From positions 1 to 64,000 of the forward strand of contig CAJQLA010000007.1 of assembly GCA_905479075.1 (NCBI GenBank): DNA of 64,000 bases, read 5' to 3'. The translations under genes and the position numbers were made by a program. This document shows, piece by piece, positions 40,080 to 49,811 of the stretch. The stretch comes from an uncultured Gammaproteobacteria bacterium. GTDB lineage: Bacteria; Pseudomonadota; Gammaproteobacteria; Nitrosococcales; Methylophagaceae. Position 1 is the first letter of the stretch, and every line of letters begins with the position of its first letter. The notes beneath the pieces are model-generated. The model did no database searches. It was not told the DNA's origin and saw nothing but the letters and a program-made list of their open reading frames with translations.

Positions 40080-40582
40080 GTTTTAGAGGCCTAACAGAAG
40101 CGATCAAACACTTATACACTTACTCACATTTTCTGTGGATAAGTCTGTGGTTAATTCTTAATAATCAAGCTAAGTCATTATTCTATAACATAGCCTGCTA
40201 AGTTGGTTAAAAAATGACCACCTTAATAATCAATATGAAAATCAATGACTTAAAGTATAATTTAATGCTATCAACAACTTACACAACATAGCTGTTACAA
40301 AAGTGTGATAGTAGCGCTAAATGTTGAATAACTTCGTTTAGGTATTTTATTAGGTGTGTTTAAAAGAGCACGTATTGTAGCTAGTTCTAACTGGTAGTGA
40401 CTCATTACAATAATGAAAATAATAATTGCCATCTCCGCGATATAGGAACATTTGGCCTTTAAATCTTTCTTAAGTTAAAAGAAGGTTATTAAAGGGCATA
40501 AAATCAATGCCGATAACCTTAAATAGAACGTATAGATTGATAGATTAAAGCTTTTACCTATTTAGTTAAGAGGTGCATTGTC
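40080..40582. other. 503-base AT-rich non-coding region with DnaA-box and IHF-like sites
   Basis: No open frame with a credible start is present. Four DnaA-box-like nonamers lie within 43 bases: TTATACACT (40112-40120), TTACTCACA (40120-40128), and on the other strand TTATCCACA, the perfect consensus (40134-40142), and TTAACCACA (40146-40154). Two perfect matches to the IHF consensus WATCAANNNNTTR follow at 40240-40252 and 40269-40281, in an AT-rich stretch. A nested hairpin is at 40482-40520. The layout recalls an origin or a DnaA-titrating locus such as datA; only one GATC site was noticed, beside the first box. Confidence 0.6.
40482..40520 (+). repeat. Nested perfect hairpin upstream of the DUF551-like gene
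   Basis: AAGGTTAT (40482-40489) pairs with ATAACCTT (40513-40520), and inside it GGCAT (40495-40499) pairs with ATGCC (40507-40511). There is no T tract, so it is not a normal terminator. It ends about 60 bases before the start codon at 40583 and could be a leader RNA element or a protein-binding site. Confidence 0.45.
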
Positions 40583-40861
40583 ATGAATACAAGCTCACCA
40601 AGATGGATGTCAACACAGGAAAAAATGCCCGTTATTGGACAGAAGATAATGGCATTTTTGTGGATGGATAAAGCGGTATGTCAAGCATGGTGGAACGGCG
40701 AGCGTTATGTGGTGGTCGCTGCGGATGAGCAAGGTAAAGTCGTTATTTATGAGGTGTTACCCACCGCTATCAGTCATTGGCAAATAATGCCTGAAATCCC
40801 TGATATATCTTCTTCTAGACAAGAAGAAGGGCAAACTAAATTAAATGGAACGATGCATTAA
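40583..40861 (+). CDS. Small DUF551-like protein
   Basis: 92 residues. The pattern WMSTQEKMPVIGQKIMAF, a central tryptophan-rich strand (AWWNGERYVVV) and ISHWQIMPEIPD matches the DUF551 layout (W-S...MP..G....W.....HW..LP..P), a short domain common in phages and bacteria and of unknown function. AGAGGTG lies upstream of the ATG. The gene stands alone after the 503-base non-coding region and converges with ttcA. The likeness is by eye and not proven. Confidence 0.7.
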   Translation: MNTSSPRWMSTQEKMPVIGQKIMAFLWMDKAVCQAWWNGERYVVVAADEQGKVVIYEVLPTAISHWQIMPEIPDISSSRQEEGQTKLNGTMH

Positions 40862-40918
40862 TTGCTCAGCATTAGACTATGAGTTAACGGGTCTAGGATT
40901 TTGATGAAGGCGATTTTT

Positions 40919-41782
40919 TTATTGTTTGCTCAAAATATCAACAGATACATCATCTTCGCGGCCACTCGGTGCTTCCCGATGTTGTTCTAGATCTTTGAAG
41001 TTAAATAATTCATTATCGGCTAGCTGTGATGGCGCGATATTTTGTAAGCTTCTAAAGATATTATCTAAACGTCCGGGGTGCTGTTTTTCCCAGCCTTGAA
41101 GCATGTCTTTAATCACTTGGCGTTGCATATTATCTTGAGAACCACAGAGGTTGCATGGAATGATTGGAAATTGTTGCCAATCAGCATAACGGGCGATATC
41201 TGATTCTTTACTGTATGCCAGAGGCCGAATTAGGATATTCGTTTTATCATCGCTGAGTAGCTTAGGCGGCATCGCTTTCACCTTGCTAGCATAAAACATA
41301 TTAAGGAAAGCGGTTTCTATAATGTCATCACGATGATGACCAAGCGCTATTTTAGTGATGCCATTTTGGCGTGCCCAACCATACAAAGAACCACGGCGAA
41401 GTCTAGAACAAATACCACAAGTGGTTTTTCCTTCAGGTACGACTTCTTTTACTATGCTATAGGTGTCTTTTTCAATGATATGAAATGGCACGTCGATTGA
41501 GCTGAGATAATTGGGCAATACATGTTCTGGAAAACCGGGTTGTTTTTGATCAAGGTTGACAGCAACTAGTTCGAAATTAATCGGTGCATGTTTCTGTAAA
41601 TTCATCAGAATATCGAGCAGTGTGTAGCTATCTTTGCCACCCGATAGACACACCATGATTTTGTCACCATCTTGAATCATATTGTAGTCGGCAATGGCTT
41701 GACCGACCTGTCGACGTAGCCGTTTTCGAAGCTTATTAAACTCTTTGGTTTCTTTACCTGTAGAGGATGATGTATCTAACAT
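40919..41782 (-). CDS. ttcA: tRNA 2-thiocytidine(32) synthetase
   Basis: TtcA thiolates cytidine 32 of certain tRNAs with ATP and an iron-sulfur cluster. The PP-loop SGGKDS is at residues 47-52. The cluster cysteines are Cys122 and Cys125 (CGIC), with Cys210 and Cys213 (CNLC) further on. The 287 residues are normal. Its ATG directly follows the moeA stop, so it is the last gene of mobAB-moeA-ttcA. Confidence 0.97.
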   Translation of the reverse strand: MLDTSSSTGKETKEFNKLRKRLRRQVGQAIADYNMIQDGDKIMVCLSGGKDSYTLLDILMNLQKHAPINFELVAVNLDQKQPGFPEHVLPNYLSSIDVPFHIIEKDTYSIVKEVVPEGKTTCGICSRLRRGSLYGWARQNGITKIALGHHRDDIIETAFLNMFYASKVKAMPPKLLSDDKTNILIRPLAYSKESDIARYADWQQFPIIPCNLCGSQDNMQRQVIKDMLQGWEKQHPGRLDNIFRSLQNIAPSQLADNELFNFKDLEQHREAPSGREDDVSVDILSKQ

Positions 41783-43042
41783 TCAAATAAGGCCTGAAAA
41801 GGGTTGAACGTTAACTTGACTATTGGCGGGTAAGCCATCGCATTGTTCATCTAATAAAATGAAGCAGTTGGCATTACTCATTGAGCTTAATATACCGGAG
41901 CCTTGGCCACCTGTAGTTTTAACTTTAGTTTGGCCATTTTGATCGATATATAAGATACCGCGTTGGTATTCAAAGCGTCCAGGTCTTTTACGGATAGTGT
42001 CAGTACACGTGACCTGTATGGTGGTAGCTTCAGGTTGGGCTTCTCCCATTAGTTGCCGCAAAGCTGGGGTGACAAATTGGTAGAACGTAACCATCACTGA
42101 TACTGGGTTACCAGGTAGGCCGAAGAATAGTGCATTATCAATTTGACCAAAAGCTAATGGACGTCCTGGACGCATGGCAATTTTCCAGAAATCGACTTGA
42201 CCAAGTTCAGCGAGCATTTCTTTGACATAATCAGCATCACCTACTGACACGCCACCAGAAGTGATAATAACATCTGCTTGCTGTGAAGCATCAAGTAAAG
42301 CTTGGCGAAGTGGCGCTTTTTGATCGGGTATAACGCCCATATCCAGTACGTCAACATCAAGGCGTTTTAACATACCAAATAGGGTGTAGCGATTACTATC
42401 GTAAATTTGGCCCGCTTGTAGCGATTCACCAATAGATTTAAGCTCATCACCCGTCGAGAAAAAGGCAACACGTAGCCGACGCGACACATTCACTTCTGCG
42501 ATCCCAAGAGAAGCGATAAGACCGAGATCAGAAGGAACAATTCGACGACCTGAAGAAAGTACTATTTCACCTTGTTTTAAATCTTCACCAATATATCGAA
42601 CATGCTCACCTTTCGGTGGCTGACTGTGGATAGTGATATTGTCGTCGTTCACCTCTACCTGTTCCTGCATGATAATGGTGTCGCATTGTTTAGGTACAAC
42701 CGCGCCAGTCATGATTCGAATACATTCACCAGAATCAACTTCACCTTGAAAAGGTTGGCCAGCAAAAGCGATACCGACTTGTTTTAGACTAAAAGGTTCT
42801 GCAGTGATATCACTGCTTTGAATGGCATAACCGTCCATTGCTGAGTTGTTATGAGCTGGGACATTGAGTGGCGAGATAATATCTTCAGCCAATACACGAT
42901 CGAGGGCATCACGAATAGGACAACGCTGCCAGCCAGCAAGTGGCGTTATTAAATCAGCGATACGTTGTCTGGCAGCTGCTATATTAAGTCTATTTTTATC
43001 TTCTGGATCAGCACAGCTTGGTTGTGGGATAAAATCTGACAT
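41783..43042 (-). CDS. moeA: Molybdopterin molybdenumtransferase
   Basis: MoeA inserts molybdate into adenylylated molybdopterin to form the molybdenum cofactor. The domains are an N-terminal region (RDALDRVLAEDIISPLNVPA), the lobe with GEDLKQGEIVLSSGRRI, the MoCF-type domain with STGDELKS and TSGGVSVGDADYV, and a C-terminal barrel. ATG 43042 gives 419 residues and lies just after the mobAB stop; an upstream TTG at 43066 would overlap mobAB and is less likely. Confidence 0.95.
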   Translation of the reverse strand: MSDFIPQPSCADPEDKNRLNIAAARQRIADLITPLAGWQRCPIRDALDRVLAEDIISPLNVPAHNNSAMDGYAIQSSDITAEPFSLKQVGIAFAGQPFQGEVDSGECIRIMTGAVVPKQCDTIIMQEQVEVNDDNITIHSQPPKGEHVRYIGEDLKQGEIVLSSGRRIVPSDLGLIASLGIAEVNVSRRLRVAFFSTGDELKSIGESLQAGQIYDSNRYTLFGMLKRLDVDVLDMGVIPDQKAPLRQALLDASQQADVIITSGGVSVGDADYVKEMLAELGQVDFWKIAMRPGRPLAFGQIDNALFFGLPGNPVSVMVTFYQFVTPALRQLMGEAQPEATTIQVTCTDTIRKRPGRFEYQRGILYIDQNGQTKVKTTGGQGSGILSSMSNANCFILLDEQCDGLPANSQVNVQPFSGLI

Positions 43043-43046
43043 GGCG

Positions 43047-44156
43047 TTAAGGTGTCCAGTTTTCAATAAAGAGTTCTAAATAATCTGCTATGGCAGTAAT
43101 ATCATTAATATCAAGTTGTTCAATCTTTCGTTCTAGTTCTAGTGGTAAGTCACTAGCGATAGCAATGATCGTGTCATCTTTAGTATAGAGTAAAGGCTTG
43201 CCTAGATTCGGTCTATGCAATTCAATTTTAGCAAACTGTTCTTGTTTAAAGCCTTCAACAAGAATGAGATCAACAGTTTCACTATTAATTCTTGGAATTA
43301 ACTCGGCTAATTTGGGATCTTGTTTCATTGTTTGCATAAGTGCTAATAATCGGCTTGAAGCAACTAATGTTTGCTGAGAACCTGCTTGGCGGATTCTATA
43401 GCTATCTTTACCTGGTACATCGACCTCAAATTGATGGTGGGCATGTTTGATAACAGCCACTTCAATACCCTTAGCACTTAATGCCGGGATAAGTTGCGTT
43501 AATAAAGTGGTTTTTCCTGTGCCACTAAAGGCTGAAAAACCGATAAGCGGTATCTTTGACTTAACGGGTTGAGAACTCTCAACTATATCTTGTGGAGAGT
43601 TAAAATTATTAAAGCTATTAACTTGATCAGAAAAATCGACTACGGCTAATTTATGTCGTTTAAACCATAAATCTATTTTTCTATCGCCTTGCTGTAAATA
43701 ATCTTTAAGATCATTTTGTAGCCGACATGGAATTAAACTAAACACGGGTTGCAATCGTTTGCCATCATGGGCAACCGCGATATCTGCCTGTTCCTTAAGT
43801 AGCACTTCCATCATTCTCTGGCGCAATTGGTTTGATACAGTTGGTGAATCACACGGCGCTGTTAGGATATAGTCAGTATCAGAGGCCTGCATGGCACTAT
43901 ACATCCCTGCTAGTGGCCCGCAAAATCCAGATAAACTATCTTCTATGACAGGATGTCCAAATGATTGGTAGCGTTCAATATTACGATTAGCATTGATCAT
44001 CAATTTATCCACTTGCTTGGATAATGATGTAATGACATGCTTGATTAAGGGTTGATGCTGGTAATCAATTAAACCTTTATCTAAGCCGCCCATGCGCTGC
44101 CCTTGGCCACCAGCCAAGATGATGCCGGTAACCGAATATGTCTGTGATATATTCAT
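43047..44156 (-). CDS. MobA-MobB fusion: molybdenum cofactor guanylyltransferase and GTP-binding protein
   Basis: 369 residues joining two enzymes that are separate in E. coli. Residues 1-190 are MobA, which attaches GMP to Mo-molybdopterin: GIILAGGQGQRMGGLDKGL at 11-29 and the Asp in LTAPCDSP. Residues 200-369 are MobB, with P-loop FSGTGKTT at 210-217 and VIKHAHHQFEVDVPGKDSYR. No stop or frameshift separates them, so the fusion is real. It serves bis-MGD enzymes such as formate dehydrogenase or nitrate reductase, none of which lies in the window. Confidence 0.93.
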   Translation of the reverse strand: MNISQTYSVTGIILAGGQGQRMGGLDKGLIDYQHQPLIKHVITSLSKQVDKLMINANRNIERYQSFGHPVIEDSLSGFCGPLAGMYSAMQASDTDYILTAPCDSPTVSNQLRQRMMEVLLKEQADIAVAHDGKRLQPVFSLIPCRLQNDLKDYLQQGDRKIDLWFKRHKLAVVDFSDQVNSFNNFNSPQDIVESSQPVKSKIPLIGFSAFSGTGKTTLLTQLIPALSAKGIEVAVIKHAHHQFEVDVPGKDSYRIRQAGSQQTLVASSRLLALMQTMKQDPKLAELIPRINSETVDLILVEGFKQEQFAKIELHRPNLGKPLLYTKDDTIIAIASDLPLELERKIEQLDINDITAIADYLELFIENWTP

Positions 44157-44207
44157 ACTAATTTATAGTTATTCTTTTGATGGAACTCGTAGTTTGGAGA
44201 ATCGAAT

Positions 44208-44852
44208 ATGTTAAAAGCATGGATTGCGGGGCTTATTATACTGCTAAATGTACCGTTTGCATGGTCGGATGAACTTAAAGTTGTCGTAGTAGGTTTATTT
44301 AATGGTCAAGCAGTGGTTGAAATTGATCAAAGGCAGCGTATTCTCAAGGTTGGGAAGACTACCCCTGAAGGTGTGAAACTTATTTCAGCTAATAGTCGAG
44401 AAGCTGTATTAGAAGTGAAAGGGAAACGTCAGCAATATTTACTCGGTGACCATATCGGTAGTCATTACACGCCACCTGTAGAACAACCTGTGGTGAGTTT
44501 GTGGCCAAATAATGGTATGTACTTGGCTGCCGGAAGCATTAATGGCTTTAGTGTTGATTTTCTGGTTGATACTGGTGCTTCAGCGATCGCATTGAATGCG
44601 GCCACAGCAAAACGATTAGGATTAGATTATTTACGTGGTCAACGGATTGGCGTCAGAACCGCATCAGGTAGTGAAATAGCCTATCAAGTTACATTAGATC
44701 TGGTCCAAGTAGGTGAAATTAAGTTGTATAACGTTGGTGCAATAGTGATAGACGGTATTGAGCCTCAAAGATCGCTATTAGGTATGACATTTTTAAACCA
44801 GTTGCAAATTCAGCATGATGGTGAGCGCATGGATTTGAAACAGAAATTTTAG
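44208..44852 (+). CDS. Retropepsin-like aspartic protease, exported
   Basis: 214 residues with an N-terminal signal or anchor segment (about 3-20), a small N-terminal domain and a clan AA protease domain from about residue 100. The catalytic motif is VDTGAS with Asp121, followed by SEIAYQVTLDLVQVGEI and SLLGMTFLNQL, the flap and hydrophobic-hydrophobic-Gly pattern. This is the TIGR02281-type bacterial retropepsin; its substrate is unknown. It is divergent from mobAB. Confidence 0.9.
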   Translation: MLKAWIAGLIILLNVPFAWSDELKVVVVGLFNGQAVVEIDQRQRILKVGKTTPEGVKLISANSREAVLEVKGKRQQYLLGDHIGSHYTPPVEQPVVSLWPNNGMYLAAGSINGFSVDFLVDTGASAIALNAATAKRLGLDYLRGQRIGVRTASGSEIAYQVTLDLVQVGEIKLYNVGAIVIDGIEPQRSLLGMTFLNQLQIQHDGERMDLKQKF

Positions 44853-44878
44853 TTTTACTGTTAAGTCGATAAATAAAA

Positions 44879-44906
44879 AATAAGGCCCAAAAATATGGGC
44901 CTTATT
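44879..44906. terminator. Bidirectional terminator
   Basis: AATAAGGCCCA and TGGGCCTTATT form a perfect 11-base-pair stem with flanking A and T runs. It lies between the convergent protease gene and the exported protein gene at 44936. Confidence 0.88.
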
Positions 44907-44935
44907 TGTGTGTGGACTAGAGAAAGTAAATATGT

Positions 44936-45475
44936 TTATTTATTTTCCATTGGGAACATAATATGGGCATAAGGTGTATCTCCCCACATCACATATGGGC
45001 CACCATTATGAGGATCATGCGAAACACCTTTAAGTAATTCTTTTGGCACGATGACCATAACATGTGGACCTTCTTCTACCCAGGCATCACCATTATTTGG
45101 ATCGGTAGCAGCCGGATCAGAATTACTAACATGAGCATCGCCTTGTAGCATATAACCTAAGCCGATACGATCAGTTGAAAAATCTTCACCTTTAGCAATA
45201 GCACGCATCCATTTCATCCAGACTGCATCATTACACATTGGATGCTTATCCCCAGGAATCAAATGAATATTAGGCATACAGTGCCAACCGTTGGTACCTT
45301 CCCTTAAAACTGTATGGCCATCCATATCATAAATAGTGGCGTTTTTGCTGACATGAGAGGGTGCAGCCGATTCAGCCCTAGCAATAATATCAGCGGTTGT
45401 TTCGTGGCTTTGGGCGATGGGTGCAACAAGTAAGAGTGTGGCTAATGGCGCTACAAATTTCATAAATAGTTTCAT
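44936..45475 (-). CDS. Exported protein of unknown function with two conserved-looking cysteines
   Basis: 179 residues with a cleavable signal peptide (to about QSHE, residue 24), then SAAPSHVSKNATIYDMDGH, GWHCMPN, HPMCNDAVWMKWM, VEEGPHVMVIVPKELLKG and GGPYVMWGDTPYAHIMFP. It is rich in His, Met and Trp, with Cys in WHCMPN and MCNDA that could form a disulfide or bind metal or heme. I recall unnamed proteobacterial proteins like this but no function. AAGGAG precedes the ATG, so expression may be high. Monocistronic, by the flanking gaps. Confidence 0.85.
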   Translation of the reverse strand: MKLFMKFVAPLATLLLVAPIAQSHETTADIIARAESAAPSHVSKNATIYDMDGHTVLREGTNGWHCMPNIHLIPGDKHPMCNDAVWMKWMRAIAKGEDFSTDRIGLGYMLQGDAHVSNSDPAATDPNNGDAWVEEGPHVMVIVPKELLKGVSHDPHNGGPYVMWGDTPYAHIMFPMENK

Positions 45476-45832
45476 GATTAATTCTCCTTAATGCATATTA
45501 TTGTTGAATGACGTTTCTATTGAACAGATCTATTATTTTAGATTTGTACGAACTTGAACGCTTAGTCTAATAATAACCCTTTGGAATTAATTTACAAGTG
45601 ATGTCTACATAAAGATTATTCTAATTAAATATTTGATCACTATAGCAATAATGACTTTGCAATATTTTATTTTCAGATGGGCTAAACAGAAATAAACTGA
45701 TTTTATATCAGTTTATGTGAATGATTACTAAGGGAGGATTACAGCTTATTGAAAAGGATTTCTTCTCTAACAGAACTAGATTATTCTAATCCTATTAGAG
45801 AAGGTATTCATATTACTCATGTGTACTTGATT
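45476..45832. other. 357-base AT-rich intergenic region
   Basis: It lies between the 5' end of the exported-protein gene and the 3' end of folE2. It should carry the promoter of the former, but no clear -35/-10 pair stood out. CTTCTCTAA (45762-45770) and TTAGAGAAG (45795-45803) are a perfect inverted pair with a 24-base gap and might form a weak folE2 terminator. I see no RNA gene. Confidence 0.5.
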
Positions 45833-46642
45833 TTAATCAAAGCCTTTTGAAATAAGCGCATAAGCAGAATGGTTATGGATTGATTCAAAATTTTCTGATT
45901 CAACAGTATAGGCGTTTATACGGTCATCATTATTCAAACGAGCAGCGATATCCCGAACAATATCTTCAACAAACTTTGGATTGTCGTAAGCACGTTCAGT
46001 AACAAATTTTTCGTCTGGTCGTTTTAATAAACCAAAGATTTCACATGATGCTTCTTCTTCAACAAGATCAATTAAATCCTCTATCCAGATAAAGCTATCA
46101 ACGCGAACAGTTAGTGTGACATGGGAGCGTTGGTTATGGGCGCCATAGTCAGAAATATTTTTTGAGCATGGACATAAACTAGTGACGGGTACAATAACTT
46201 TAACGGTGATAGTCGTCTTATCACCTGTGATTTCTCCGATAAAGCTTGCCTGATAATTCATCAAACTTTTTACTTTGCTAATAGGTGCTTCTTTATTAAC
46301 GAAATAGGGGAAATCCATTTCGATATAGCCTGATTCAGCTTGCAGGCGTTCGGTCATTTCACCTAACATATTGCGAAATGATTTAACCGTAATTTCACGT
46401 TCATGTTGATTTAATATTTCAACGAAACGCGACATATGCGTGCCCTTGAAGTGGTGAGGCAAATTAACATACATATTAAAGTTAGCAATTGTATGTTGTT
46501 CCCCCGTTGTACGGTCACTTACCTTGATAGGGTGCTCGATATCTTTGATACCCACTTTATCGATTGCGATATGGCGTTTATCGACGATGTTTTGCACATC
46601 TTCAATTTCGTCGCAGCAATCTGGCTTGATGTCGGTCGTCAT
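45833..46642 (-). CDS. folE2: GTP cyclohydrolase I type 2 (FolE2)
   Basis: FolE2 converts GTP to 7,8-dihydroneopterin triphosphate for folate and queuosine without the strict zinc need of FolE. The 269 residues show the active-site Cys in VTSLCPCSK (Cys157 and Cys159), followed by [17 protein letters not shown] and [19 protein letters not shown]. In many bacteria folE2 is a zinc-sparing paralogue under Zur, but here it lies 6 bases after queD, which uses its product, so queuosine supply may be the main role. Confidence 0.96.
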   Translation of the reverse strand: MTTDIKPDCCDEIEDVQNIVDKRHIAIDKVGIKDIEHPIKVSDRTTGEQHTIANFNMYVNLPHHFKGTHMSRFVEILNQHEREITVKSFRNMLGEMTERLQAESGYIEMDFPYFVNKEAPISKVKSLMNYQASFIGEITGDKTTITVKVIVPVTSLCPCSKNISDYGAHNQRSHVTLTVRVDSFIWIEDLIDLVEEEASCEIFGLLKRPDEKFVTERAYDNPKFVEDIVRDIAARLNNDDRINAYTVESENFESIHNHSAYALISKGFD

Positions 46643-46648
46643 ATTATT

Positions 46649-47029
46649 TTAGTCCTCACTGTAACGTACGCAAGCTCGATCCGTTTCCCAGAGGGTGACG
46701 CCTGAAACACGTGCTATGTCGTTATTTAATGTGTTACTTAAGTTTTGATAAAAATATTGGGCAATATTTTCTGCTGTAGGGTTCCTTACATCAAACGGCG
46801 GAATATCATTTAGGTAACGATGATCCAATGTTTTAGCTAATTCACGTGTTGCTGTTTTAATGGTTTTAAAGTCCATACCCATTTCGTGTTCATTGAGTGC
46901 GCTTGCACTTACTTCAACTTCAACTTTCCAGTTGTGACCATGCATGCGGCTACAATCACCAGGATAGTTTCTCAAGGTGTGTGCAGAAGCAAAATCAGCT
47001 AAGATTTTTAATGTATACGTTGCGCTCAT
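46649..47029 (-). CDS. queD: 6-carboxy-5,6,7,8-tetrahydropterin synthase (QueD)
   Basis: QueD turns dihydroneopterin triphosphate into 6-carboxytetrahydropterin, the second step to queuosine. The 126 residues have the zinc histidines in ASAHTLR and HGHNW, the catalytic Cys in GDCSRMHGHN, and the His-containing LDHRYLNDIPP. Placement directly before folE2 and the presence of the Cys favour QueD over the eukaryotic-type PTPS. The start is 42 bases after the dxs stop, so it may be read from the xseB promoter. Confidence 0.93.
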   Translation of the reverse strand: MSATYTLKILADFASAHTLRNYPGDCSRMHGHNWKVEVEVSASALNEHEMGMDFKTIKTATRELAKTLDHRYLNDIPPFDVRNPTAENIAQYFYQNLSNTLNNDIARVSGVTLWETDRACVRYSED

Positions 47030-47071
47030 AGTTGACTATTATACTCGGGAATTATTGAGGCTAACAGACCA

Positions 47072-48895
47072 TTATGCCGGAAAATGCTGTTTTACGGTAT
47101 CCACTATACCTTTAGCAGTAAGACCACAGTTAGCCAACATCTGTGTTTGACTATCATGATCTAGGAATTGATCAGGCAATCCCATCATTTTAATTTGGGT
47201 TTTGCTACCTATAGAGACTAGGTGTTCAGCAACTGCACTCCCAGCGCCCCCCATTAGACTATTCTCTTCGATTGTAATGAGTAAATCATGGTTGTCAGCG
47301 GCGGCTTCTATAGCCGAGTAATCAAGCGGTTTAATAAAGCGCATATTAATAACAGTGGCATCGATGTCATCAGCTGCTTCAATGGCAATGTTGACCATAC
47401 TGCCAAACGCAAGAATAGCTACTTTAGTACCCATTCTGCGAGTTTCTGCTTTACCGATTTCTAAGCTAACTAATTCGGGCTTTACTTCACTGCCGGGACC
47501 TGTACCACGTGGATAACGTACTGCAGCTGGCCCTTCATAGTGATAGCCAGTGCTCAACATTTGACGACATTCATTTTCGTCAGCAGGTGCCATTAACAAC
47601 ATATTAGGAATACAACGTATGTAACTTAAATCGAAACTACCAGCATGTGTTGCGCCATCTGCTCCAACCAAACCGCCACGGTCGATGGCAAATAATACAT
47701 CTAAATTTTGTAAAGCAACATCGTGGATGAGTTGATCATAAGCACGTTGTAAAAAGGTTGAATAAATAGCGACAACCGGTTTTTTACCTTCACATGCCAT
47801 ACCTGCTGCAAGCGTAACAGAGTGCTGTTCTGCGATACCGACATCAAAATAACGTTCAGGGAATTGTTCTGAAAATTTATTAAGACCTGAGCCATCACAC
47901 ATAGCAGGAGTAATACCGATTAAGTCTGGCGATTGTGCTGCCATATCGCAAATCCATTGACCAAATATTTCTGTGTAACTAGTGCCTACTGCTTGACTAT
48001 TCGCAGGGCTAACACCATGGTATTTATTAGGTTGTTGTTCTGCAGGATGATAGCCTTTGCCTTTTTTGGTGACAATATGTAAGAACTGAGGCCCTTTACG
48101 TTCACGTAAATTACCCAGTGTGGTAACAAGGGTATCTAAATCATGACCATCAATGGGGCCAATATAGTTAAAGCCCATCTCTTCGAATAAGGTACCGGGA
48201 ACGACCATACCTTTCATATGCTCTTCAGCTCTGCGGGCAAACTCCCATGCCGTAGGTAGCTTTTCTAATACCTTCTTACTGCCCTCGCGAGCCGAAGTAT
48301 AAAAGTTACCAGATAGCATTCTGGCTAGGTAATTAGACATGCCGCCCACATTTTTTGAAATTGACATTTCATTGTCATTGAGCACAACAAGTAAATTTGC
48401 ACTTAAATCACCAGCATGGGCTAAAGCCTCATATGCTTGACCTGCTGTTAATGCACCGTCACCAATGATGGCAACATTATGTCGTTCGTCATTATTGGCC
48501 TGGGCAGCAAGGGCCATACCTAAGGCAGCACTGATTGAGGTGCTGGAATGACCAACGCCGAAGGCATCGTATGGGCTTTCGCTTCGTTTAGGAAAACCTG
48601 ATAAGCCGCCACCTTGGCGCATGGTGTGCATTTGATCTCGCCGACCAGTAATAATCTTATGGGCATAGCTTTGGTGACCGACATCCCAGACAAAGCGATC
48701 ACTGGGTGTATTAAAGACATAGTGCAATGCTAAGGTCAGTTCAACGACACCTAGATTAGATGAAATATGGCCACCTGTTTGTTGAACACTATCGACGATA
48801 AGGGCACGGATCTCAGTTGCGACTTGAGGCAATTGACTCTTGTCTAATTGACGTAAGTCTTTTGGACTGTCGATTTGGTTAAGTAAACTGGTCAT
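47072..48895 (-). CDS. dxs: 1-deoxy-D-xylulose-5-phosphate synthase
   Basis: Dxs joins pyruvate and glyceraldehyde 3-phosphate with thiamine diphosphate, the first step of the MEP pathway. Visible motifs are [14 protein letters not shown], the TPP site [19 protein letters not shown] with LNDNEMSIS, and the transketolase domain with [19 protein letters not shown] 48895 ([17 protein letters not shown]) gives 607 residues and falls 13 bases after the ispA stop; TTG 48931 would overlap ispA. A good ribosome binding site is not obvious, so coupling to ispA is possible. Confidence 0.96.
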   Translation of the reverse strand: MTSLLNQIDSPKDLRQLDKSQLPQVATEIRALIVDSVQQTGGHISSNLGVVELTLALHYVFNTPSDRFVWDVGHQSYAHKIITGRRDQMHTMRQGGGLSGFPKRSESPYDAFGVGHSSTSISAALGMALAAQANNDERHNVAIIGDGALTAGQAYEALAHAGDLSANLLVVLNDNEMSISKNVGGMSNYLARMLSGNFYTSAREGSKKVLEKLPTAWEFARRAEEHMKGMVVPGTLFEEMGFNYIGPIDGHDLDTLVTTLGNLRERKGPQFLHIVTKKGKGYHPAEQQPNKYHGVSPANSQAVGTSYTEIFGQWICDMAAQSPDLIGITPAMCDGSGLNKFSEQFPERYFDVGIAEQHSVTLAAGMACEGKKPVVAIYSTFLQRAYDQLIHDVALQNLDVLFAIDRGGLVGADGATHAGSFDLSYIRCIPNMLLMAPADENECRQMLSTGYHYEGPAAVRYPRGTGPGSEVKPELVSLEIGKAETRRMGTKVAILAFGSMVNIAIEAADDIDATVINMRFIKPLDYSAIEAAADNHDLLITIEENSLMGGAGSAVAEHLVSIGSKTQIKMMGLPDQFLDHDSQTQMLANCGLTAKGIVDTVKQHFPA

Positions 48896-48908
48896 GGCTA
48901 TCGTTATA

Positions 48909-49811
48909 TCAGTGGGTGCGTTGCACAACAAATTGCGCTAATGTAGAAAGTGCTCGGGTATCGTAGGGTAAATCATCTAAAATAGCTACGGCTTTATCAA
49001 TTAAATCAATGGCTTTTTGTCTAGCTGCTTCGAGCCCTAACAAAGAAGGATAGGTCGGTTTATTTAACGCAATATCAGCCCCTTGTGCTTTTCCAAGAGT
49101 GTCAGTATCGCTAATGACGTCAAGAACATCATCGTGAACTTGAAAAGCTAGGCCAATACAAAGAGCAAATTGATCTAACTTTTCAATGGTCTCATCCTGA
49201 ATTTGCGCTGAAGTAAGTGCGCCGAGCTTAATACTCGCTTGTATCAAAGCCCCTGTTTTTAGTTCGTGCATGGCTTGTAATTGCGACAAATTCAATTGTT
49301 TTCCTACGGATTCTAAATCTATGGCCTGCCCACCCGCCATACCCCAAGCGCCCGCACTAGTGGCTAATGTTTGAATCATTGTAACTTGTTGCTGAGGTTG
49401 TATAGTCTGTCTAGTAATAATTTCAAAGGCTAAGCTTTGTAGTGCATCGCCAACGAGTAGGGCTGTGGCCTCACCATAAGCTTTGTGGCAAGTAGGCTGA
49501 CCACGTCGGAGATCATCATTGTCCATGGCAGGCATATCATCGTGAACAAGCGAATAAGCATGAATTAATTCAACGGCACTGGCGGGCGCATCAAGATTTG
49601 AAAGCGAGCAACCTAAAGCTTCACCTGTTGCATAAACTAATAAAGCTCGTAATCGTTTGCCACCATTCAGTGTTGAGTAACGCATGGCTTCCAAAAGTGA
49701 CTCGGAACTCAGTGTTGTACCTTGGGTTTTGGGTATAGCATCAGACAGTGCCTGCTCTATACGGGCTTGTCGTTGTTGCATCCATTCAGTAAGGGTAAAA
49801 CTAGCGGTCAC
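48909..49811 (-). CDS. ispA: (2E,6E)-farnesyl diphosphate synthase
   Basis: IspA condenses isopentenyl and allyl diphosphates to farnesyl diphosphate. The first Asp-rich motif is [14 protein letters not shown] and the second DDVLDVISD; both carry the metal-binding Asp residues. The 300 residues are the usual length. GTG 49811 overlaps the xseB stop in GTGA, a classic coupled start. Its product feeds UppS (7 kb) and quinone synthesis. Confidence 0.97.
   Translation of the reverse strand: MTASFTLTEWMQQRQARIEQALSDAIPKTQGTTLSSESLLEAMRYSTLNGGKRLRALLVYATGEALGCSLSNLDAPASAVELIHAYSLVHDDMPAMDNDDLRRGQPTCHKAYGEATALLVGDALQSLAFEIITRQTIQPQQQVTMIQTLATSAGAWGMAGGQAIDLESVGKQLNLSQLQAMHELKTGALIQASIKLGALTSAQIQDETIEKLDQFALCIGLAFQVHDDVLDVISDTDTLGKAQGADIALNKPTYPSLLGLEAARQKAIDLIDKAVAILDDLPYDTRALSTLAQFVVQRTH

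Noticed and set aside
45762-45803. Inverted pair CTTCTCTAA/TTAGAGAAG as a folE2 terminator
   Set aside because: The 24-base loop is long and no T tract follows on the minus strand, so I mention it only in the intergenic entry.
45749-45850. Plus-strand 33-residue frame starting TTG after GGGAGGA
   Set aside because: It overlaps the folE2 3' end in antisense, uses a rare start and has no recognisable sequence.
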